Below are positions 47,984 through 57,178 of a DNA stretch of 64,000 nucleotides, one piece after another. Origin of the DNA: Eubacteriales bacterium (GTDB lineage Bacteria > Bacillota > Clostridia > Christensenellales > Aristaeellaceae). Where the stretch lies: assembly GCA_028693055.1 (NCBI GenBank), contig JAQUWD010000005.1, forward strand, positions 40,340 through 104,339, read 5' to 3'. The translations under genes were made by a program, and so were the position numbers. The notes under the pieces are model-generated. The model ran no database searches, was not told the origin of the DNA, and was given only the letters and a program-made list of their open reading frames with translations. Positions within the stretch are counted from its first letter, which is position 1, and each line of letters starts with the position of its first letter.

Positions 47984-48437
47984 TTCACATTTCCTCTCTT
48001 ATTGGAATTACCCACATTATAATGTGTTACCAAAGCAGCATGCAATTTGTATTGCGACTATCCCTTATGTATTTATTGCTCTCTCGATTAAGCTTTGGAC
48101 GAATGATGCGGTGTAAGACGTATATTTAGTATGATAGAAGGACAAAATTTTTTGAGGACGAAGCTGCAACTTTTCAAGATGAGAACGAACGTCGTATTCC
48201 AATTCATCGTCGTTATGGGAAGTAGCGCGTTGCCTGACGTTTTGGTTTAGATCGCTATTAAGCGGTTCATCTGGACTATGTTTACCTCGGGCTGGTAGAG
48301 GAAAGCGAGGAAGGCGAGTGATTAAATAGTTTCAGTACGGCTTAGATCGCTGGCTGCCAGGATTTATCAGCGCTAAGGTGGAAAACATATCTTTGCATTT
48401 GCATTGGTATCCAGTATTGAAGAGCAAACCGCATTCT

Positions 48438-48465
48438 AAAAAAACACGCAGCGTTTGAATGCGTG
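48438..48465 (-). terminator. Rho-independent terminator of iclR-type gene
   Basis: Minus strand CACGCA-TTCAAACGC-TGCGTG followed by TTTTTTT. Confidence 0.7.
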
Positions 48466-48500
48466 CGCGTTTCTATTGGTGAAAAAATGAGAACTCGTTC

Positions 48501-49325
48501 TCAGACAGGAGAACCGTATGCTCTGCCTACATAGCCCAGTTTGTATGATATTGTCGCCGCAGATTGTACAACTGTACTACGTGCAGATAAGAGCGCTTGG
48601 TCGTAGCTCTGCTCGGCGGAGTCGCGGAACCAATTCACGCTGATGGCGGCACAAACCTCGCTGTTACGTCTGCGAATGGGGCATGCCAAGCAGGCGGTGT
48701 CAGGCAGAGCGCCACTGTATGTGTTGTAGACAATGATATATTGGTTCTCTCGGACGCCTGCTAGGTCTTGCTCCAGCTCAGCAAAATCCGGCAATGGGTA
48801 AAATTCTGGCTGCTGCTCGTGACTGGTTTCAATCATCTGGCGTACCCTGTCAAAGGGCTTGAATGCCAGCATCGCCCGTCCCATGGCAGTCATATAGGCA
48901 GGCGTTCTTCGCCCGATGGCGTCGATCCAAGGAACGTTGAAAAAACGTGTTGAGAAGCCCAAATGAAAAATATCGCAGCCATCCAGCACACTTAGGTTAG
49001 AGTTCATGTTTAGCCGGTTGGACATGATATTCAGCTCCGGTAGGGCTGCATAGCGGATATCGTACTGCATTAAGGAAACCCCAGCCATCTCAATGATGTA
49101 CATCCCTACGGAGTAGGTATTGGTGACCTCATCATGCGCAAGAAACTTGGCGTTTACCATCGCCTGTAAGTAGCGGTATAGAGATGACGTGGGCATATCT
49201 ACCCGCTTGGCGATCTGGTTGACGGTGAGTACGGGCTTATTAAAGGTGAAGCAATCGAGAATTTGCTTCAGCTTGGATATAGAGGTATAACCAATTTCTT
49301 TGCTCATGGCTTTTTTGGCTTGCAT
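48501..49325 (-). CDS. IclR family transcriptional regulator
   Basis: ISKLKQILDCFTFNKPVLTVNQIAKRVDMPTSSLYRYLQAMVNAKFLAHDEVTNTYSVG wHTH; IclR effector domain. Confidence 0.93.
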   Translation of the reverse strand: MQAKKAMSKEIGYTSISKLKQILDCFTFNKPVLTVNQIAKRVDMPTSSLYRYLQAMVNAKFLAHDEVTNTYSVGMYIIEMAGVSLMQYDIRYAALPELNIMSNRLNMNSNLSVLDGCDIFHLGFSTRFFNVPWIDAIGRRTPAYMTAMGRAMLAFKPFDRVRQMIETSHEQQPEFYPLPDFAELEQDLAGVRENQYIIVYNTYSGALPDTACLACPIRRRNSEVCAAISVNWFRDSAEQSYDQALLSARSTVVQSAATISYKLGYVGRAYGSPV

Positions 49326-49356
49326 GCTCTAGCCTCCTCAAATAGTTGCTGACATA

Positions 49357-49375
49357 ATTATAATATATTGAGAAT
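49357..49375. promoter_or_regulatory. putative IclR operator A
   Basis: ATTATAATATATTGAGAAT; 16/19 identical to site B. Confidence 0.5.
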
Positions 49376-49385
49376 AAAAGGTCAA
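49357..49385 (-). promoter_or_regulatory. sigma-A promoter of iclR-type gene
   Basis: Minus strand TTGACC-17 bp-TATAAT. Confidence 0.7.
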
Positions 49386-49520
49386 GAAGGAACGGTACTT
49401 TGCCTGCATGACGTAATGACAATGATTATTGCTATTATCACCAAAACAACAAGCGTTATAAGAAACTTGTGTGAATAAGCCAAGCTGTTTCGGATTGCTT
49501 ATCAAAAGAAATCGGTTAAA

Positions 49521-49539
49521 ATTCTCATATATTGATAAT
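49521..49539. promoter_or_regulatory. putative IclR operator B
   Basis: ATTCTCATATATTGATAAT, palindrome of form ATTnTCA-N5-TGAnAAT, 17 bp upstream of the -35 of the ABC operon. Confidence 0.5.
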
Positions 49540-49556
49540 ATAAAATCAAAATATTG

Positions 49557-49584
49557 TTGACAATGGTAAATTTCTCGCTACAAT
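49557..49584 (+). promoter_or_regulatory. sigma-A promoter of sugar-acid cluster
   Basis: TTGACA-16 bp-TACAAT. Confidence 0.7.
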
Positions 49585-49649
49585 GTACATATAAGGTTTG
49601 GAACGGAACGTCCAACAGCTTAAATACATACCATTAAGGAGGCTACCAC

Positions 49650-50957
49650 ATGAAGATGCGCTCTCTCCAAAAAATCCTTGCCATTCTAGCGGTGCTTACA
49701 CTCACGATCGGCATGGTCGGCGTTGCGTCAGCCGAGGACAAGGTACCCCTGAAGATCATGGTCTGGGGCCAGACCGCTACCATGGAAAATGGCGTCAAAA
49801 CGATTCTGGAAAACAACCCCGATTTGGCGGCGAAGATTGAAGTAGAAGTCGTTGCTGGCGGTCAGGGCGACCCTGAAGTGGCAGAAAAGTACCGTCTGGC
49901 ATTGGCTAGCGGCGTACCTTGCGCGGACATCATCCAGTTAAACTACACGCAGCTGTCTGAATTCGCGATGGCGGATGCGGTGCTGGAGCTTGACGATGTG
50001 CTTGGCAATGTCTGGGATGACATGGTTGACGCGGCCAAGGTATTGTGTACCTTTGACGGTAAGATTATGGCCGTTCCCGGCGCCATTAACACGAAACTGT
50101 ATTATTATCGTGCGGATATCTTCGATGAGTGCGGTGTCGATCCCACTACGTGGGAAACGGTGGATGATATGATCGCCGCATCCCAGAAGATCCAAGAAAA
50201 ATATCCCAATTGTTATATTTATAATATGAGCAAAGCGTCCGGCGCACAAGATTACGGTTTGTATATGTTGTTTATGTCCTTTAACGCCCGTTTCACCGAT
50301 GATGAAGGAAATTACGTTCTGGACAGTGATCCCGGTGTGCGCAAGGCCTTCGAGACTTTGAAGAAGTTCTACGATTCCGGCATTTGCTACGACGCGACCG
50401 ACTTTTCCAGCGGCTGGGAATATGGCTTGGCGCACGGCGAGCTTATCGGACAGCTGACCTCCAACTGGTTCCGTTACTTTGTGGGTGTGTATGCACCCGA
50501 TGACAGCGGAAAGTGGACGGCTTGCGAGTGGCCGACCGAAATCAAACAAGGCTCCGAGGCCGGCGGTTCCATCTACGTTATTCCTACCTTTAGCGAGCAC
50601 CCCGAAGAAGCAAAAGAATTCCTGCGCTTGTTCCGCGGTGATAGCAAAATGGCTGAAGAGCAGTTCTGGAGCAATAACGCTGTCCCGACCCTGAAATCGG
50701 CATTTGATAAGATCACAGAGCGTGCTGAACACTCCTATCTCATCGGTAACCATGATAAGTCCTACTGGCAGATCGAGTATGATTGCTTCAACAATGGCTA
50801 CTACTCCATCTTCCCGTATACACCGAAGGCTGCCGCAGAGATGAGCATTGTAAACTCCTATTCAACCAAGTTCTTCTCGGGTGAGAAGGATCTGGACACT
50901 ATGCTGTCCGAGCTGAATATGGATTTGACCATGCAAATAGGCAATCCGTTTGAATAA
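49650..50957 (+). CDS. ABC transporter extracellular sugar-binding protein
   Basis: Signal peptide; PLKIMVWGQTATMENGVKTILENNP; GGSIYVIPTFSEHPEEAKEFLRLFRGDSKMAEEQF. Confidence 0.92.
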   Translation: MKMRSLQKILAILAVLTLTIGMVGVASAEDKVPLKIMVWGQTATMENGVKTILENNPDLAAKIEVEVVAGGQGDPEVAEKYRLALASGVPCADIIQLNYTQLSEFAMADAVLELDDVLGNVWDDMVDAAKVLCTFDGKIMAVPGAINTKLYYYRADIFDECGVDPTTWETVDDMIAASQKIQEKYPNCYIYNMSKASGAQDYGLYMLFMSFNARFTDDEGNYVLDSDPGVRKAFETLKKFYDSGICYDATDFSSGWEYGLAHGELIGQLTSNWFRYFVGVYAPDDSGKWTACEWPTEIKQGSEAGGSIYVIPTFSEHPEEAKEFLRLFRGDSKMAEEQFWSNNAVPTLKSAFDKITERAEHSYLIGNHDKSYWQIEYDCFNNGYYSIFPYTPKAAAEMSIVNSYSTKFFSGEKDLDTMLSELNMDLTMQIGNPFE

Positions 50958-51034
50958 ACTTCACCATTATAACTTGCGAAATACTGGCGGGCAGGCAGCA
51001 ACGTCTGCCCGCCAGTTTCACAGGGGGATGAAAT

Positions 51035-51907
51035 ATGAGACTATATAAGAGGCAATGGTATATTCCCTATCTTTTCATTGCTCCGTTTGTTCTATCGTTC
51101 CTGATTTTCTTCGTGGTGCCAACGGTATACTCCTTTGCGTTAAGTTTTGCAAAGTATCCGGGATATGGCGTGGTTAAATGGATTGGGACGAAGAATTACT
51201 ACAACATCCTGCATTATAGCCGTTTTTGGGACGCGTTGGGGCGTACCATGTTTTACTGGATCGCAAAGTTTATTCCTGTTACAGTCATCAGCTTTATGAT
51301 TGCCGTATGCCTCAAAAGCTCGCTTTTAGGCAGAATTTCCAAGGTCTATAAACCTATCTTATTTATGCCGCAGGTCTGCGCTGTTACAGCCAGCGCACTT
51401 ATCTTCGGCTTGATCTTCGCCAACCAAGGCGGTGTGATCAACAGTCTTACGGGCACGACGTTTGCATGGACGGAAAGCGCGACGTGGTCTAAATGGGTCG
51501 TGCTGTTGATGATGGGATGGCGAGGAGTAGGGTGGTTTATGGTAGTGTACCTCTCCGGCCTTACATCCATCAACCCTGAGATTTACGAGGCTGCCCGTAT
51601 TGACGGGGCAAACGCGGCACAATCGCTGTTCCATATCACTGTGCCGCTCATGAAGCAAACCTTCCTGTTTGCCTTCATCATGGACGCCATCAGCTCCCTG
51701 CGCATGTATACCGAAGCCGCCGTGCTCACTGGTAACGCAGGCGGCAATGCGAGCGCAGTGGCGGAGGGATTGCTGAACCTACTAATGACCAATCTTAATT
51801 CTGGTAATTTTGGCATGGCATGTGCTTATGGATGGATCATCTTTGTCATCGTTTGCGTAGTGTCTATGGCGATCTTCGTAAGCATGAAGGAAAAGGAGGA
51901 TGCGTAA
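51035..51907 (+). CDS. sugar ABC transporter permease
   Basis: IYEAARIDGANAAQSLFHITVPLMKQTFLF EAA loop. Confidence 0.93.
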   Translation: MRLYKRQWYIPYLFIAPFVLSFLIFFVVPTVYSFALSFAKYPGYGVVKWIGTKNYYNILHYSRFWDALGRTMFYWIAKFIPVTVISFMIAVCLKSSLLGRISKVYKPILFMPQVCAVTASALIFGLIFANQGGVINSLTGTTFAWTESATWSKWVVLLMMGWRGVGWFMVVYLSGLTSINPEIYEAARIDGANAAQSLFHITVPLMKQTFLFAFIMDAISSLRMYTEAAVLTGNAGGNASAVAEGLLNLLMTNLNSGNFGMACAYGWIIFVIVCVVSMAIFVSMKEKEDA

Positions 51908-52743
51908 TGAAACAGAGCTCACTAAGCAAGCTCCTACTCCATTGCTTTATTCTCCTGATGTGTCTGCTTGCTATTTATCCCGTATATATCATGATTTCAG
52001 GAGTGTTCAAGACCGCTTCTGAAATTGCGCTAAATCCCGGTGGATTGCCGAGCAGTTTAAGCCTCAAGAACTTCGAACGGCTATGGAGCTACAATAGCGG
52101 CTCTATACTGCGCAGCTATGGGAACGCGCTGTTCGTAACGTTTCTGCACACGGCGCTCACGATTGGGCTGTCGTCCATGGCGGCTTTTGCGTTTGCAAAA
52201 TACCGCTTCCGCGGCAGCAAGTGGATGTTTTTGTTCCTCATGGCTACGATGATGATTCCCATGGAATTAGGCATTACGCCGCTGTACATTATGTTCAGTC
52301 GTATTGGATGGCTCAATACTTATGTTGTGCAGATCATTCCTTTTTCCGCAAATGTGTTCGCTATGTTTATGATTCGACAGTACATGAATTCCATTGATAA
52401 TGCGTTATTAGAGTCTGCCATTATCGACGGTGCTAGCCATCTGCGTACGTTCACCAGCATCATGTTCCCGTGCTGCAAGCCGGTCTTGGGAGCAACGGCT
52501 CTCTTGGTGGCTCTTTCAAAATTCAACGATTATCTGTGGCCAAAAATCATGGTAACTGACGCTGCTCATACGCCCATTATGGTTATCCTGCCCACTATGA
52601 GCGAAAAGACAGATATCTTCGTCATTCCTAAGGAGCTGGTCATGACGGGCTGCGCAATTGTCATCATACCGCTCATCATCCTGTTCATTTGTTTACAAAA
52701 TGTATTCATGTCATCCGTAACCATTGGTTCCGTAAAGGGCTGA
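51907..52743 (+). CDS. carbohydrate ABC transporter permease
   Basis: ALLESAIIDGASHLRTFTSIMFPCCKPVLGA; C-term SSVTIGSVKG; ATG overlaps preceding TAA. Confidence 0.93.
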   Translation: MKQSSLSKLLLHCFILLMCLLAIYPVYIMISGVFKTASEIALNPGGLPSSLSLKNFERLWSYNSGSILRSYGNALFVTFLHTALTIGLSSMAAFAFAKYRFRGSKWMFLFLMATMMIPMELGITPLYIMFSRIGWLNTYVVQIIPFSANVFAMFMIRQYMNSIDNALLESAIIDGASHLRTFTSIMFPCCKPVLGATALLVALSKFNDYLWPKIMVTDAAHTPIMVILPTMSEKTDIFVIPKELVMTGCAIVIIPLIILFICLQNVFMSSVTIGSVKG

Positions 52744-52770
52744 GTAACAATTATTTGGAGGTAGTAATAT

Positions 52771-53679
52771 ATGAAGAAGTTTCGCGGCATTTTTGGCATT
52801 CTGGTAGCACCGTTTGATGATAAACTGGCATTGGATGTGGAGGATGTTAAAAGCCAGGTGGAGTTCTGCGTTAAGGGTGGCGTTCATGGTATTGTTGTGC
52901 CAGTAAACGCTAGCGAGTATTGGACGCTTAGCGAAACTGAGCGCAAGCTGCTGGTGAAGACCGCCGTAGAGTGCAACGCAGGTCGTCTGCCAATCGTGGC
53001 AGGTGTGTCCAGCCAGAGTATGCCCATATCCGTCGAATTGGCCCGCCATGCCAAGGAAGTGGGTGCGGATGCCGTGATTGCTGCACCTCCCACCTTATTA
53101 GGCCCAACTGCGGATCAGTTGATGGAATATTATAAACAGATTGCTGGTGCGGCTGAACTGCCGGTGTTTATTCAGAACCACACCCCCCCGTTTGGTGTAC
53201 CCATCAGCGCACCTATGTGTATGGAGATCGTGCGCAAGGTGGATGGAGTACAGTTTGTGAAGGAGGAGACGCAGTTTTCCAGCCATATGATCACCTCGCT
53301 AAACGAACTTGGCAAGCAGCTGCCTGATCGCTACTTAGGTACCTTTGGCGGCAAGGCTTGCCGTTACCTCATTGACGAACACAGCCGCGGCGCGCTTGGC
53401 TGCATGCCAGCCTGCCAGATTGCGGACGTTATGGCGCTGATCTGGGATCTGCTTGATGAAGGAAAGAAAGCAGAAGCAGAAAAGATCTTCCTTGCCACAC
53501 AGCCGCAGATCACAATGGAGTTTGCATACGGGATGACGATGTATAAAAACGTACTCAAGTATCGCGGCATTATTAAAACAGCCAACTTCCGCGGTACCGG
53601 TATGGCAGCGCTGGATGAGCAGGATCAGATTGAACTTCGACGCGTGATCAAATATGTGGAGCCTTACTTTAGAGTGTAA
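52771..53679 (+). CDS. dihydrodipicolinate synthase/N-acetylneuraminate lyase superfamily protein (divergent active site)
   Basis: GIFGILVAPFDDKLALDVEDVKSQVEFCVKGGVHGIVVPVNASEYWTLSETER; FVKEE Schiff-base Lys region. Confidence 0.9.
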   Translation: MKKFRGIFGILVAPFDDKLALDVEDVKSQVEFCVKGGVHGIVVPVNASEYWTLSETERKLLVKTAVECNAGRLPIVAGVSSQSMPISVELARHAKEVGADAVIAAPPTLLGPTADQLMEYYKQIAGAAELPVFIQNHTPPFGVPISAPMCMEIVRKVDGVQFVKEETQFSSHMITSLNELGKQLPDRYLGTFGGKACRYLIDEHSRGALGCMPACQIADVMALIWDLLDEGKKAEAEKIFLATQPQITMEFAYGMTMYKNVLKYRGIIKTANFRGTGMAALDEQDQIELRRVIKYVEPYFRV

Positions 53680-53706
53680 TACCTGCAGAGACAGGAGGAT
53701 ACTATC

Positions 53707-54849
53707 ATGAAAATCACGGATCTGAAAACGCTTGTGGTGGGCAACCCATGGAAGAATTGGATTTATGTAAAGTTGGAGACAGATGACGGACTGATTGGCT
53801 GGGGAGAAAGCACGGGCGGCCTCACCGCCGCTCCCGAAAAGGGACTCTTAGAGGAGCTGCGCAGTCGTGTTATTGGTCTTGATCCCACGAATGTAACAGG
53901 TGTGCTGGACTTCTTGCGCAAGACCCTCTTTCTGACCTCTGGTGGAAGCGCTGTATCTGGAATTGAAATGGCTTGCTGGGATATTATCGCTAAAAAGGCG
54001 AATATGCCCTTGTGGCAGTTGTTGGGCGGCAAGGTGCGTCCACATATTCGCTGCTACGCCAATGGCTGGTATCAAGGTCCGCGCGAGCCGGAGCGCTTTG
54101 CGGAGCGTGCCCAAGAAATTGTAGCCATGGGCTATACGGCGCTAAAGTTTGATCCATTCGGTAAAGCATATAAATTCATGAGCCGGGATGAGGAATTATA
54201 TGCCATGAAAATTGTACGTGCAGTGCGTGGAGCGGTGGGGGATGAAGTGGATCTTCTCATTGAGGCGCATGACCGTTTCAACCAAACGGAGGCTATTCGT
54301 ATTGGACAGATGCTAGAGGAGTTCCGTCCCTTCTGGTATGAGACGCCCGTTATTTCCGATAATTTTGACCGTCTAAATGAGGTGGCGCGCCGTGTACATG
54401 TGCCGGTCATCGCCGGTGAGCGAACGTCTAATCCGCGTAGTCTTGTAAAGTTGCTGGCTGGCGGTGCCATCGATATCGTGAATCCGGAAATTTTAGGCTG
54501 CGGTGGTATCATCGGGCTTTTGGATTGCTTTGCCATCGCCCGCTCCTTTGACGCATACGTCGCGCCGCATAACGCACAAAGTCCGTTCTGTACGGCTGTA
54601 AACGTGCACGTAGACATTACGCAGCCTAATTTGCTGATACAAGAATGCTTTGACGATTCTAGCGTTGGGTGGACGGACGATGTTTTGTCGGGATACCCCA
54701 AGGTTGTGAATGGCTTTATCGAGCCATCCGATGCGCCTGGTATTGGAGTGACCATCAACGAAAAGGAAGCGGCGAAGCATCCTTACGGCGACAAGAATTT
54801 TCTATGGATGTTTGAAGATGGCTGGGAAAAACGCGAGGGCAATAAGTAG
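53707..54849 (+). CDS. enolase superfamily (mandelate racemase/galactonate dehydratase-like) enzyme
   Basis: GIEMACWDIIAKKANMPLWQLLGGK; ALKFDPFG; LLIEAHDRF; FWYETPV; APHNAQSPFCTAVNVHVD. Confidence 0.92.
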   Translation: MKITDLKTLVVGNPWKNWIYVKLETDDGLIGWGESTGGLTAAPEKGLLEELRSRVIGLDPTNVTGVLDFLRKTLFLTSGGSAVSGIEMACWDIIAKKANMPLWQLLGGKVRPHIRCYANGWYQGPREPERFAERAQEIVAMGYTALKFDPFGKAYKFMSRDEELYAMKIVRAVRGAVGDEVDLLIEAHDRFNQTEAIRIGQMLEEFRPFWYETPVISDNFDRLNEVARRVHVPVIAGERTSNPRSLVKLLAGGAIDIVNPEILGCGGIIGLLDCFAIARSFDAYVAPHNAQSPFCTAVNVHVDITQPNLLIQECFDDSSVGWTDDVLSGYPKVVNGFIEPSDAPGIGVTINEKEAAKHPYGDKNFLWMFEDGWEKREGNK

Positions 54850-54988
54850 CACTCACAACGGTTCAGTCAACCTACTAATTGTCGGGATGTTTCTTGTAGG
54901 GCAATTTTCGACGGTGTAAATACGGCGCCCTGCCGTGTGGTCAGAAGCCGCGCACTGTAGGACGCCGTGCCATGAAGGAGGAATCAGC

Positions 54989-55792
54989 TTGAGGCTACAG
55001 GATAAGGTAATTGTCGTTACCGGCTCCACAAAGGGTATCGGCGCTGCTATTGCCAAGGTCTGCGCCGCTGAGGGAGCAAAGGTTGTGGTGTCGGGGCGCA
55101 GTAAGGCGGACGGAGAATGCGTCTTGGCACAGATTGTTCAAGCGGGTGGAGACGCTCGTTTCATCCAATGTGACGTTTCAAACGTGGATAGTGTTCGCAC
55201 ATTGATAGAAGGAACTGTACAAGCCTATGGCCGTATCGATGGATTGGTGAATAACGCGGGTGTTTTTCCGCGGGTGAGCCTGCTGGACGTCACTGAATCT
55301 GATTATGAGTCCGTAATGGAGATCAACGTGAAGGGCGCGTTCTTTTGTGCACAGAGCGCGTTGCGTTATATGATTGAACAGCACTGCGGTTCAATTGTCA
55401 ATATTGGCTCCACGCATTGGCGAATGGGCGGGCCCACGCAGCCGGTTTATTCAATGAGCAAGGGCGCGCTGCACACGCTTACGCAGCATATCGCTCAGCA
55501 CTTCTGCCGCAAGGGGATACGCTGCAACTGGGTTACGGTAGGCTGGGTGCTTTCGGACGGGGAGATGGATTTAACTCGCTCTGAGGGACATAATGAAGCG
55601 TACCTTCAGAAAATGCTGCCTATGGCCATGCCCTCTGGCCGGTTTCAGACAGGCGAAGACATTGCCATGGCATGCGTGTACCTGCTTAGTGATGAAGCAA
55701 CGCAGGTTACGGGCACGGATATTGAAGTAACGGGTGGTTTCAAGCCAGAAGCGATTCCTACCATTGATTTATCTTCTCTACAGGGCAAATAA
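54989..55792 (+). CDS. SDR family NAD(P)-dependent oxidoreductase
   Basis: VVTGSTKGIGAAIAKVCAAEGAKVVVSGR, NNAG, YSMSKGAL; TTG start after SD AAGGAGG. Confidence 0.94.
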   Translation: MRLQDKVIVVTGSTKGIGAAIAKVCAAEGAKVVVSGRSKADGECVLAQIVQAGGDARFIQCDVSNVDSVRTLIEGTVQAYGRIDGLVNNAGVFPRVSLLDVTESDYESVMEINVKGAFFCAQSALRYMIEQHCGSIVNIGSTHWRMGGPTQPVYSMSKGALHTLTQHIAQHFCRKGIRCNWVTVGWVLSDGEMDLTRSEGHNEAYLQKMLPMAMPSGRFQTGEDIAMACVYLLSDEATQVTGTDIEVTGGFKPEAIPTIDLSSLQGK

Positions 55793-55806
55793 GGAGGCCG
55801 ATAGTC

Positions 55807-57150
55807 ATGAAACAACGCAAAATCGCTATCATCGGCGCAGGCAGCGCACAATTTTCAGGCGGCATCATTCGCGACCTGTGTGTGACGCCTAACCTGTATG
55901 GCACCAAGCTGACGCTGATGGACGTGGATGAACAGCGCTTGCACTTTATAACGGAAATGGGTAAGAAGCTTGCAAAAGAGCTGAACGGGGAACTGATATT
56001 TGAATCAACAACAGATCGCGCCGCTGCGCTGGACGGGGCGGATTATGTCATCAACACCGCACAGGACGGCGGGCACAGCTGGGCGAGCGCTATGATGGAG
56101 ATGGGGCGCGAAGCCGAACTGCCTAATGGCTGTATACCGATGGTGTACCAAATGCTGTTCCTGCTGGATGTGTCCCACGATATCGAAAAATATTGTCCAA
56201 ACGCATTGCAGATTCAGTCTGCCAACCCCGTGTTTGAGGGCGGCACGGCTATCCACCGTCTTACAAAGGCGCGCACAATCGGTCTATGCCATGGTCACTA
56301 TGGCTATCGTGAGATCGCAGACGTGCTGGGGCTTGACCGCAAGGACGTAACCGCGCGGATGTATGGCTTCAATCATTGGATTTGGATGACTGATTTCCGC
56401 TACAAGGGCCAAAACGCTTATCCTATGATTGACAAATGGATTGAGGAAAAGGCTGAGGAATACTGGAGCCATGATGATCGTAAATATTCCGATCAACAGA
56501 TGAGCCGCGCAGCTATCCATCAGTATCATATGTTTGGCCTGATGCCCATTGGGGACACGCCACGTATGATGGACTTTCCCAACATGATCGGTTGGCTATA
56601 CAATGAAAATTTAGATGTGAAAAAATACTGGTACAGCAAACAGGGCGGGTTTGACAGTGCAGAGGGCTGGACTCAATATCTGGAGGACTTGAACCAGAAC
56701 CTGCGCAACATTGAACGTGTAGCTACACACCCGGAGGCGCGTGTCAGCGAGGTATTCGAGCCAGTACAGTCTGACGAGCAAATCGTGCCTATTATCGAAT
56801 CGTTGGAGTGCGATATCAAACGCGTGTTTCAGGTGAACATCGCCAATGAGGGACAGCTGGTGGAAGGGTTCCCGGAGGATATCGTGGTGGAGTGCGAGGG
56901 CGTTATCTCGGGTGCAGGCATCAATGGTGTACATATGGGACGCCTGCCTGAACGCGTCATGGCAACGGCGATGAATCCTCGTTTCGCTCAATGCGAGCTT
57001 CTGAACCAAGCGGTCAAGGGCGATCGGGAGGCTTTGCGTGTATCGCTTTTGATGAATCACGGGGCAAAATCTCTAAAGCAGGTAGATACGCTGATTGATA
57101 AATGGCTGACGGATCCGCGTAACAAGTATGCCGACGTCTTTCAATCATAA
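55807..57150 (+). CDS. glycoside hydrolase family 4 (CHGx-type, alpha-glucuronidase/galacturonidase-like)
   Basis: KIAIIGAGSAQFSGGIIRDLC...LTLMDVDEQRL; QSANPVFEGGTAIHRLTKARTIGLCHGHYGY. Confidence 0.9.
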   Translation: MKQRKIAIIGAGSAQFSGGIIRDLCVTPNLYGTKLTLMDVDEQRLHFITEMGKKLAKELNGELIFESTTDRAAALDGADYVINTAQDGGHSWASAMMEMGREAELPNGCIPMVYQMLFLLDVSHDIEKYCPNALQIQSANPVFEGGTAIHRLTKARTIGLCHGHYGYREIADVLGLDRKDVTARMYGFNHWIWMTDFRYKGQNAYPMIDKWIEEKAEEYWSHDDRKYSDQQMSRAAIHQYHMFGLMPIGDTPRMMDFPNMIGWLYNENLDVKKYWYSKQGGFDSAEGWTQYLEDLNQNLRNIERVATHPEARVSEVFEPVQSDEQIVPIIESLECDIKRVFQVNIANEGQLVEGFPEDIVVECEGVISGAGINGVHMGRLPERVMATAMNPRFAQCELLNQAVKGDREALRVSLLMNHGAKSLKQVDTLIDKWLTDPRNKYADVFQS

Positions 57151-57178
57151 TGCACACTCCTAAGGAAAGGAACAGATA

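Noticed and set aside
49938-50753. 271-aa ORF antisense to the IclR-cluster binding protein
   Set aside because: Shadow ORF with no SD or recognisable domain
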